This document shows, in pieces, positions 56,732 to 64,000 of a stretch of DNA of 64,000 nt. Below the pieces are notes generated by a model that was not told where the DNA came from, searched no databases, and saw only the letters and a list, made by a program, of their open reading frames with translations. Source of the DNA: Enterobacter cloacae complex sp. ECNIH7 (lineage in GTDB: Bacteria > Pseudomonadota > Gammaproteobacteria > Enterobacterales > Enterobacteriaceae); assembly GCF_002208095.1 (NCBI RefSeq), contig NZ_CP017990.1, forward strand, positions 310,001-374,000. The letters are read 5' to 3'. The stretch's first letter is position 1. Every line of letters begins with the position of its first letter. A program made the translations under genes and the position numbers.

Positions 56732-57403
56732 ATGCTCACGGTACACCACCTTAACCAGTCGCGCTCGCACCGCGCGATCTGGGCGCTGGAAGAACTCGGC
56801 CTGCCTTATGAGATTGTCCACTACCAGCGCGAAAAGAACATGCTGGCGCCGGAGGCTCTTAAAAAGGTGCATCCGTTGGGCAAATCGCCGGTCATCGAAG
56901 ATAACGGACTGATTCTTGCGGAGTCTGGCGCCATTCTGGAATATCTGCAGGAAACGTACGATCCCGAGTCTCGGCTTAAGCCTTTGGATCCCGCGCATAA
57001 GGTGCAATACCGCTTCTGGCTGCATTACGCCGAAGGATCGCTGATGCCGCTGCTGTTAATGAAGCTGGTCTTCAACAGCCTCGGCAAGCCGCCGGTGCCG
57101 TTTGGTATCAGAACCCTGGGCAAAGCGCTGGGGCAAGGGGTGCAGAAAGCGTATCTCAACCGTCAGCTGGAGACCCATGCGCGCTTTATTGAGTCACATC
57201 TTGCCGAAAACAGCTGGTTTGCCGGGGATTCGCTCAGCATGGCCGATATCCAGATGAGCTTTCCGATCTTTGCGCTGCTGGCGCGCGGCGGTATCGCTAA
57301 TCTGCCGCATATTCAGGCATGGAAGGCAAAAGTTGAGAACACCCCAGGCTGGCAAAGAACCCTGGAACAGGGTGGACCGTTATCTATTCCCGGTGAGGAC
57401 TGA
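56732..57403 (+). CDS. glutathione S-transferase
   Basis: Cytoplasmic GST of 223 aa. Thioredoxin-like N-domain with the active-site region HHLNQSRSHRAIWALEELGLPYE (Ser near 10-12) and the glutathione-binding GKSPVIEDNGLILAESGAILEYL (about 50-72), then an all-helical C-domain with WFAGDSLSMADIQMSFP. Probably detoxification or peroxide-linked; the substrate is unknown. Monocistronic, between SraL and ghxP, a position where E. coli K-12 has no GST gene; the link to soxRS is positional only. Confidence 0.88.
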   Translation: MLTVHHLNQSRSHRAIWALEELGLPYEIVHYQREKNMLAPEALKKVHPLGKSPVIEDNGLILAESGAILEYLQETYDPESRLKPLDPAHKVQYRFWLHYAEGSLMPLLLMKLVFNSLGKPPVPFGIRTLGKALGQGVQKAYLNRQLETHARFIESHLAENSWFAGDSLSMADIQMSFPIFALLARGGIANLPHIQAWKAKVENTPGWQRTLEQGGPLSIPGED

Positions 57404-57427
57404 AATGTAAACAAATTGCGCATAGAC

Positions 57428-57443
57428 GATAACGTTTGCGCAT
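57428..57443. promoter_or_regulatory. PurR-like box 1 upstream of ghxP
   Basis: GATAACGTTTGCGCAT; its reverse complement ATGCGCAAACGTTATC is close to the PurR consensus ACGCAAACGTTTTCGT. It fits purine control of ghxP. Confidence 0.6.
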
Positions 57444-57567
57444 CCTCTGTTTATTTCTTCAGCGTCATAAGTGAATTTTAGCGAAAAACGAGAAAGTTCA
57501 GTTGAAAAGGGCGGGGATTACGCTAGATAATCGTTTGCCTTAATTTGACCACCCGTTTGTAAGCGCG

Positions 57568-57610
57568 GAGCTAAACGTTTGCTTTTTTTGTGACGCCCTT
57601 TCGTCACAAA
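57568..57610 (+). promoter_or_regulatory. PurR-like box 2 and leader hairpin of ghxP
   Basis: AGCTAAACGTTTGCTTT (57569-57585) has the AAACGTTT core of a PurR box. It is followed by a 9-bp hairpin TTTGTGACG / CGTCACAAA (57587-57595 and 57602-57610) with a CCCTTT loop, about 90 bases before the ghxP start. The role of the hairpin is unknown. Confidence 0.5.
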
Positions 57611-57697
57611 CGCAACACAAGGATTTGACGTTCAGCTGGCAGTGGCGTCTCCACCTCGCTTACGGACTTCCTAAAAAACTCTCAGGGGATGTTTTCT

Positions 57698-59047
57698 ATG
57701 TCTACGCCATCTGCGCGTACTGGCGGTTCACTTGACGCCATGTTTAAAATTTCGGCCCGCGGCAGCACCGTGCGCCAGGAAATTGTTGCCGGTTTGACAA
57801 CGTTTCTGGCGATGGTTTATTCCGTCATCGTTGTGCCGGGCATGCTGGGCAAAGCAGGCTTCCCGCCAGCGGCCGTCTTTGTGGCGACCTGCCTCGTGGC
57901 CGGCGTGGGCTCCATCGTGATGGGCCTGTGGGCGAACCTGCCGTTGGCGATTGGTTGCGCCATCTCTCTGACCGCGTTTACCGCGTTCAGCCTGGTGCTG
58001 GGTCAGCACATCAGCGTACCGGTTGCGCTGGGTGCCGTGTTCCTGATGGGTGTGCTGTTTACCGTGATTTCGGCGACCGGCATCCGTAGCTGGATTTTGC
58101 GCAACCTGCCGCAGGGCGTGGCGCACGGTACCGGCATCGGTATCGGCCTGTTCCTGTTGCTGATCGCCGCCAACGGCGTCGGTCTGGTCATCAAGAACCC
58201 GCTGGACGGTCTGCCGGTGGCGCTGGGCCACTTCGCCAGCTTCCCGGTGATTATGTCGCTGATCGGCCTGGCGGTGATTATCGGTCTGGAAAAACTGAAA
58301 GTCCCGGGCGGCATTCTGCTGACCATTATCGGTGTATCCATCGTCGGCCTGATTTTCGATCCAACCGTACACTTCTCCGGTATCTTCGCCATGCCGTCGC
58401 TAAGCGATGACAAAGGCAACTCCCTGATTGGCAGCCTGGATATCGTTGGCGCGCTGAACCCGGTGATCCTGCCAAGCGTGCTGGCGCTGGTCATGACCGC
58501 CGTGTTTGACGCGACCGGTACCATTCGTGCGGTGGCCGGTCAGGCGAACCTGCTGGATAAAGACGGTCAGATTATTGACGGCGGCAAAGCGCTGACCACT
58601 GACTCCCTGAGCAGCGTCTTCTCCGGCCTGGTGGGCGCGGCGCCTGCGGCGGTGTACATCGAGTCCGCAGCGGGTACGGCGGCAGGCGGTAAAACCGGCC
58701 TGACGGCGATCACCGTCGGCGTGCTGTTCATGCTGATCCTGTTCCTCTCTCCGCTCTCCTATCTGGTTCCGGCGTATGCGACCGCGCCAGCGCTGATGTA
58801 CGTTGGCCTGCTGATGCTGAGCAACGTGGCGAAAATCGACTTTGCGGATTTCGTGGACGCCATGTCTGGCCTGATCACCGCGGTCTTCATCGTCCTGACC
58901 TGTAACATCGTGACCGGCATTATGATTGGCTTCGCGTCGCTGGTGATTGGTCGTCTGGTTTCCGGTGAATGGCGCAAGCTGAACGTTGGCACCGTGATTA
59001 TCGCCGTTGCGCTGGTGGCGTTCTACGCGGGCGGCTGGGCAATCTAA
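57698..59047 (+). CDS. ghxP: guanine/hypoxanthine permease GhxP
   Basis: Proton-coupled purine importer of the NCS2/AzgA group, 449 aa as in E. coli, about 13 helices, with [20 protein letters not shown], the TM8/TM10 region [16 protein letters not shown] and [24 protein letters not shown] at 57698 with AGGGGA 8 bases upstream; an ATG three codons earlier overlaps that site. Confidence 0.95.
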   Translation: MSTPSARTGGSLDAMFKISARGSTVRQEIVAGLTTFLAMVYSVIVVPGMLGKAGFPPAAVFVATCLVAGVGSIVMGLWANLPLAIGCAISLTAFTAFSLVLGQHISVPVALGAVFLMGVLFTVISATGIRSWILRNLPQGVAHGTGIGIGLFLLLIAANGVGLVIKNPLDGLPVALGHFASFPVIMSLIGLAVIIGLEKLKVPGGILLTIIGVSIVGLIFDPTVHFSGIFAMPSLSDDKGNSLIGSLDIVGALNPVILPSVLALVMTAVFDATGTIRAVAGQANLLDKDGQIIDGGKALTTDSLSSVFSGLVGAAPAAVYIESAAGTAAGGKTGLTAITVGVLFMLILFLSPLSYLVPAYATAPALMYVGLLMLSNVAKIDFADFVDAMSGLITAVFIVLTCNIVTGIMIGFASLVIGRLVSGEWRKLNVGTVIIAVALVAFYAGGWAI

Positions 59048-59197
59048 GTTGTCCATTGATGCGAAAACGGGTGGCTCAGGCCGCCCGTTTTTATTTTCAG
59101 GACTCATCCTGTTGCCTTTTGCGTTACTCTGGGGAAGATAGAATAAAAGGCACGACGCCTTCCGGAGTAAATAAGCAACACAGCAAACAGGGAACGC

Positions 59198-60844
59198 ATG
59201 GAAATCTTCTTCACAATACTCATCATGACCCTTGTGGTCTCGCTATCCGGGGTGGTTACACGCGTACTGCCCTTTCAGGTCCCCCTGCCATTAATGCAAA
59301 TTGCCATCGGCGCGCTGCTGGCGTGGCCGACGTTTGGCCTTCACGTGGAATTTGACCCCGAACTGTTCCTCGTGCTGTTTATCCCGCCACTGCTGTTTGC
59401 CGATGGCTGGAAAACGCCCACGCGCGAATTCCTTGAGCACGGGCGAGAGATCTTCGGCCTGGCGCTGGCGCTGGTGGTGGTCACCGTCGTCGGGATTGGT
59501 TTTCTGATCTACTGGGCGGTACCGGGTATTCCATTAATACCGGCTTTTGCGCTGGCCGCCGTGCTGTCGCCAACCGATGCCGTGGCGCTGTCCGGCATTG
59601 TGGGTGAAGGCCGTATTCCGAAGAAAATCATGGGGATTTTACAGGGTGAGGCGCTGATGAACGACGCCTCCGGCCTGGTTGCCCTGAAGTTTGCCGTGGC
59701 CGTTGCGATGGGCACGATGGTCTTTACCGTCGGCGGCGCGACGCTGGAATTCTTCAAGGTGGCGATTGGCGGTATTCTCGCAGGCTTCGTGGTGAGCTGG
59801 CTGTACGGCCGCTCATTGCGCTTCCTCAGCCGCTGGGGCGGCGATGAGCCCGCAACGCAGATCGTACTGCTGTTCCTGCTGCCGTTTGCCTCTTATCTGA
59901 TTGCCGAACATATCGGCGTGTCGGGCATTCTGGCAGCGGTTGCGGCGGGGATGACCATTACCCGTTCCGGCGTAATGCGCCGCGCGCCGCTGGCCATGCG
60001 TCTGCGTGCCAACAGCACCTGGGCCATGCTGGAATTTGTCTTTAACGGCATGGTGTTCCTGCTGTTGGGCCTGCAGCTGCCGGGCATTATGGAATCCTCG
60101 CTGGTGGCGGCCGAAGCCGATCCGAACGTTGAGGTCTGGATGCTGTTTACCGACATCGTGCTGATCTACATGGCGCTGATGCTGGTGCGTTTCGGCTGGC
60201 TGTGGACGATGAAGAGATTCAGCGTGCGCTTCCTGAAGAAAAAGCCGATGGAGTTCGGCTCGTGGACAACGCGTGAGCTGCTGATCGCCTCTTTTGCGGG
60301 CGTACGCGGGGCGATCACCCTGGCCGGTGTGCTCTCCATTCCGCTGCTGCTGCCTACGGGCGACGTCTTCCCGGCGCGCTACGAGCTGGTCTTCCTGGCG
60401 GCGGGCGTGATTCTGTTCTCCCTGTTTGTCGGCGTGATTATGCTGCCGATTTTACTCCAGCATATTGATGCTGGTGATTCGACCCAGCAGCATAAAGAGG
60501 AGCGTATTGCCCGGGCAGCCACCGCCGAAGTGGCAATTGTCGCGATTCAGAAGATGGAAGAGCGTCTGGCCGCGGATGCGGAAGAGAACATCGACAATCA
60601 GCTGCTGACGGAGGTCAGTTCCCGCGTGATTGGTAACCTGCGCCGCCGCGCGGACGGGCGTAACGATGTGGAAAGCTCGCTGCAGGAGGAAAACCTGGAG
60701 CGCCGGTTCCGCCTGGCGGCGCTGCGCTCAGAGCGCGCCGAGCTGTACCATCTACGCGCCACGCGGCAGATCAGCAACGAAACGCTGCAAAAGCTGCTGC
60801 ACGATCTGGACCTGCTGGAAGCGCTGCTGATAGAGAATCAGTAG
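59198..60844 (+). CDS. yjcE: CPA1 family Na+/H+ antiporter YjcE
   Basis: Inner-membrane cation/proton antiporter, 548 aa (549 in E. coli). About 12 helices with the functional motifs FIPPLLFADGW, LSPTDAVALSGIV and EALMNDASGLVALKF (ND pair of the ion site), then a charged helical cytoplasmic tail (from about 425). Confidence 0.94.
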   Translation: MEIFFTILIMTLVVSLSGVVTRVLPFQVPLPLMQIAIGALLAWPTFGLHVEFDPELFLVLFIPPLLFADGWKTPTREFLEHGREIFGLALALVVVTVVGIGFLIYWAVPGIPLIPAFALAAVLSPTDAVALSGIVGEGRIPKKIMGILQGEALMNDASGLVALKFAVAVAMGTMVFTVGGATLEFFKVAIGGILAGFVVSWLYGRSLRFLSRWGGDEPATQIVLLFLLPFASYLIAEHIGVSGILAAVAAGMTITRSGVMRRAPLAMRLRANSTWAMLEFVFNGMVFLLLGLQLPGIMESSLVAAEADPNVEVWMLFTDIVLIYMALMLVRFGWLWTMKRFSVRFLKKKPMEFGSWTTRELLIASFAGVRGAITLAGVLSIPLLLPTGDVFPARYELVFLAAGVILFSLFVGVIMLPILLQHIDAGDSTQQHKEERIARAATAEVAIVAIQKMEERLAADAEENIDNQLLTEVSSRVIGNLRRRADGRNDVESSLQEENLERRFRLAALRSERAELYHLRATRQISNETLQKLLHDLDLLEALLIENQ

Positions 60845-60856
60845 CGCTGTTTTTGC

Positions 60857-60891
60857 CCCTCACCCTAGCCCTCTCCCCACAGGGGAGAGGG
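60857..60891. repeat. GC-rich hairpin repeat, copy 9 (inverted orientation)
   Basis: CCCTCACCCTAGCCCTCTCC / GGGGAGAGGG with the loop CACA, between the convergent yjcE and lysR-type stops. A further GGGGTTAGGGTGAC fragment follows at 60907. Confidence 0.8.
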
Positions 60892-60910
60892 AACCGATCG
60901 AGCCCAGGGG

Positions 60911-61798
60911 TTAGGGTGACCGCACCCAAAACCCCTCACAACACTGCAGCCACGCCTGCGCGCTCTGCGATAAATACACCCCTTCACGCCAGATCATCCC
61001 CAGCTGCCAGTGCAGATCGCTCTCCAGCGGGATCCAGCGCAGCGTGTTTTTATCCAGACGCTCGCAAATCGGCTGCGGCAGAATGGCAATCCCCACGCCG
61101 GCCTGCACCATCGCCGCCAGGAAATCCCACTGTCCGCTGCGCACCGCTATGCGCGGCTTGACGTTATGCTGGTTAAACAGCGTCATCAGCTGGCGGCTGA
61201 GAGCGAAGTCTTCGTTGTAGATCAGCAGAGGGTGCTCGCCGAGCAGTTCAGGTTTCACCGAGTCTAACTTCAGCCAGTCGCCGGAGCGGGGAACCAGCAC
61301 GCACAGCGGGTGGCTAAAGAGCGGAAGCGTCGCCAGACCGCTCTCTTCCTCAACGGGAAGGGCGGTCATTGCCACGTCGAGCTCGCCGTTGGTGACGGCC
61401 TGCTGGACGGTTAACCCACCAAACTCCGAAATCTTCAGCTCAACGCCGGGATAACGCTGGCGAAACAGGCTGATCGGCCCGGCCATCATCATCCCCACCA
61501 TTGGCGGAATGCCGAGGCGAAGGACACCTTTCTTCAGATGATTGATATCGCCCAGCTCTGCTTCCAGCTGGCGAAACTCCGCCAGAATCGCCAGCCCGCG
61601 TTCGAACACCACGCGTCCGGTGTCGGTCAGCAGCAGCTTGCGCCCGTCGCGGATCAGCAGGGTACAGTTCAGTTCATCTTCGAGGTTTTTCAGCATCTTG
61701 CTGATGGTGGGCTGGGTAACAAACAACTTCTCCGCTGCGCGGGTAAAACTTTGCTGACGAACCACTTCGACAAAATAGCGCAGCGTTCTTATGTCCAT
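60911..61798 (-). CDS. LysR-family regulator adjacent to cidAB-like genes
   Basis: 295 aa with an N-terminal HTH (FTRAAEKLFVTQPTISKMLKNLEDEL, about 18-43) and a substrate-binding effector domain. It is transcribed away from the cidA/lrgA-like gene 102 bases off, the arrangement of CidR/YwbI-type regulators, so control of the holin-like pair, perhaps in response to acetate or overflow metabolites, is likely by analogy. Not at this place in E. coli K-12. Confidence 0.85.
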   Translation of the reverse strand: MDIRTLRYFVEVVRQQSFTRAAEKLFVTQPTISKMLKNLEDELNCTLLIRDGRKLLLTDTGRVVFERGLAILAEFRQLEAELGDINHLKKGVLRLGIPPMVGMMMAGPISLFRQRYPGVELKISEFGGLTVQQAVTNGELDVAMTALPVEEESGLATLPLFSHPLCVLVPRSGDWLKLDSVKPELLGEHPLLIYNEDFALSRQLMTLFNQHNVKPRIAVRSGQWDFLAAMVQAGVGIAILPQPICERLDKNTLRWIPLESDLHWQLGMIWREGVYLSQSAQAWLQCCEGFWVRSP

Positions 61799-61839
61799 GA
61801 TTATTCCTCGAAACTATACCTTTGATGATTTTAATTCAT

Positions 61840-61868
61840 TTCAGTCCATACCGTGCGCTCTCTATACT
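61840..61868 (+). promoter_or_regulatory. candidate promoter of the cidAB-like pair
   Basis: TTCAGT (61840-61845), 17 bp, TATACT (61863-61868), 33 bases before the cidA-like start. Confidence 0.45.
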
Positions 61869-61900
61869 GGCGCCTCGTCTCATTTTTGAGGAAAACCCCC

Positions 61901-62311
61901 ATGGCCGTGGCGTTAAGCCGTGTTACGCCTGCCGTTGTGCAACGACTCCAGGTCCCGGTGCAGGTACTGCTCTACGCGGGACTGTTTGTTTTCGCGGAAT
62001 ATCTTGTCGGCTGGCTGCATCTGCCGCTGCCCGCCAATCTTGTCGGGATGCTGCTGATGCTGACGCTTATTCTGTGCCGCGTGATCCCCCTTAACTGGGT
62101 GCGCGCCGGGGCGCGCTGGCTGCTGGCGGAGATGCTGCTGTTCTTTGTTCCGGCGGTGGTGGCGGTGGTGAACTATGCGCAGCTGCTGATGGTGGACGGC
62201 TGGCGAATCTTTGCGGTTATCGCGCTGAGTACGCTGATGGTGCTGGGGGCGACCGCCTGGGTGGTGGATAAAGTGTATCGCTTTGAAATCAGCAGGCATA
62301 AACATGACTAA
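61901..62311 (+). CDS. CidA/LrgA family holin-like protein
   Basis: 136 aa with four hydrophobic helices and the family motifs FAEYLVGWLHLPLPANLVGMLLML (about 22-49) and LLAEMLLFFVPAVVAVVNY (about 73-91). The family is linked to murein hydrolase control and to export of pyruvate or related acids. GAGGA lies upstream of the ATG at 61901. It overlaps the next gene by 8 bases. Confidence 0.88.
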   Translation: MAVALSRVTPAVVQRLQVPVQVLLYAGLFVFAEYLVGWLHLPLPANLVGMLLMLTLILCRVIPLNWVRAGARWLLAEMLLFFVPAVVAVVNYAQLLMVDGWRIFAVIALSTLMVLGATAWVVDKVYRFEISRHKHD

Positions 62312-62993
62312 CTTTCAGATCAGCGTCTTGTGCCTGATTGCGACGCTGGCGATCTACTTCGCTAACAAGCGGCTCTATCGCCGCTTTCATGCCCTGCCGC
62401 TGATGCCGCTGGTCTTCACGCCGATCCTGCTGGTGCTGATGCTGGTCTTCGGCCACATCTCCTGGCAGAACTACATTGGCGAATCCCACTGGCTGCTGTG
62501 GCTGCTCGGCCCGGCGACCATCGCTTTTGCCGTGCCCGTTTACGACAACCTCGCCATTATCAAACGCCACTGGATGTCGCTCAGCGCGGGTGTAATCACC
62601 GCCACGGTGGTGGCGGTGTGTAGCTCCGTCTGGCTGGCGCGGCTGTTTACGCTGCCCGATGAAATTCAGCGCAGCCTGGCGGTGCGTTCGGTAACCACGC
62701 CGTTTGCGCTGGCGGCCGCTAAACCGCTCGGCGGGCAGCCGGATTTGGTGGCGCTGTTTGTTGTCGTGACGGGTGTGTTCGGTATGGCGGTCGGCGATAT
62801 GTTGTTCCTGCGCTTGTCGATCCGTGAAGGGATGGCGAAAGGCGCGGGGTTTGGCGCGGCGTCGCACGGGGCGGGCACGGCACGTTCGTATGAGCTGGGG
62901 CAGCAGGAGGGCGTTGTCGCAAGCCTGGTGATGATGCTCTCAGGCGTAGTGATGGTGCTGATTGCGCCGCTGGTGGCGTGGGTGATGTTCTAA
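62304..62993 (+). CDS. CidB/LrgB family membrane protein
   Basis: 229 aa, about six to seven helices, with the LrgB signatures LGPATIAFAVPVYDN, RSVTTPFALAAA and GAASHGAGTARSYELG. Partner of the CidA/LrgA-like protein upstream; start ATG 62304 lies inside its 3' end, so the two are coupled. Confidence 0.9.
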   Translation: MTNFQISVLCLIATLAIYFANKRLYRRFHALPLMPLVFTPILLVLMLVFGHISWQNYIGESHWLLWLLGPATIAFAVPVYDNLAIIKRHWMSLSAGVITATVVAVCSSVWLARLFTLPDEIQRSLAVRSVTTPFALAAAKPLGGQPDLVALFVVVTGVFGMAVGDMLFLRLSIREGMAKGAGFGAASHGAGTARSYELGQQEGVVASLVMMLSGVVMVLIAPLVAWVMF

Positions 62994-62994
62994 G

Positions 62995-63019
62995 CTCCCC
63001 GGCCAGAATGACCGGGGAG
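62995..63019. terminator. hairpin between cidB-like gene and actP
   Basis: CTCCCCGG / CCGGGGAG with a 9-base loop between two convergent stops; T-poor on both sides. Confidence 0.6.
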
Positions 63020-63025
63020 AAAGGC

Positions 63026-64000
<975 letters not shown>

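Overview
The window is chromosomal DNA of an Enterobacter-type member of the Enterobacteriaceae. Most proteins match E. coli K-12 orthologues closely in length and motif, but several accessory genes and the intergenic repeats differ from E. coli. E. cloacae complex is my best guess; Lelliottia, Leclercia or Kosakonia cannot be excluded by eye. I see no rRNA, tRNA, CRISPR array or intact insertion sequence.

Layout. (1) 1-27.6 kb corresponds to the E. coli 76-78 min region: yhhM, yhhL-rsmD, ftsYEX, rpoH, an extra GABA-type aminotransferase, the leucine/branched-chain amino acid system livJ / panM / livKHMGF, the glycerol-3-phosphate system ugpBAECQ behind tandem Pho boxes, yhhA, ggt, aaaT, the iron-responsive sRNA RyhB with its Fur box, yhhX, yhhW and the gluconate genes gntR-gntKU. 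(2) At about 27.6 kb the order jumps to the E. coli 91-93 min region: plsB, dgkA, lexA-dinF, yjbJ, zur, two accessory genes (a cupin and a TraF-like barrel protein), dusA, pspG, qor, dnaB, alr. The gntU/plsB junction is a synteny breakpoint relative to K-12. (3) 41-46.1 kb, between alr and tyrB, is an accessory island: a GxSxG hydrolase, an orphan LuxR-type regulator and a six-gene minus-strand cassette of two DUF2589-like paralogues, a T4-type lysozyme, a secreted barnase-fold protein with a degenerate active site, and two small holin-like membrane proteins. (4) 46.2-64 kb returns to the backbone: tyrB, aphA, yjbQR, uvrA/ssb with a shared SOS box, yjcB, pdeC, soxS/soxR, probable SraL sRNA, a glutathione S-transferase, ghxP, yjcE, a LysR-cidAB-like module and the 3' part of actP.

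How the parts work together. The backbone groups genes for envelope work (ftsEX, ftsY, plsB, dgkA, pspG), transport and scavenging (liv, ugp, gnt, ghxP, actP) and stress regulation (rpoH, lexA, soxRS, zur, ryhB). Operators are legible: a sigma-E promoter before rpoH, Pho boxes before ugpB, GntR and CRP sites before gntK, LexA boxes before lexA and between uvrA and ssb, a SoxR box between soxS and soxR, a sigma-54 site before pspG and PurR-like sites before ghxP. A GC-rich hairpin repeat occurs nine times between genes, and a terminator-plus-repeat module is present after livJ and twice in tandem after livF. The island is the part most likely to hold an undescribed system: endolysin, holin-like proteins, a secreted pseudo-ribonuclease and DUF2589 proteins beside a lipase-like hydrolase suggest a holin/endolysin release (type 10 secretion-like) or inter-bacterial antagonism cassette.
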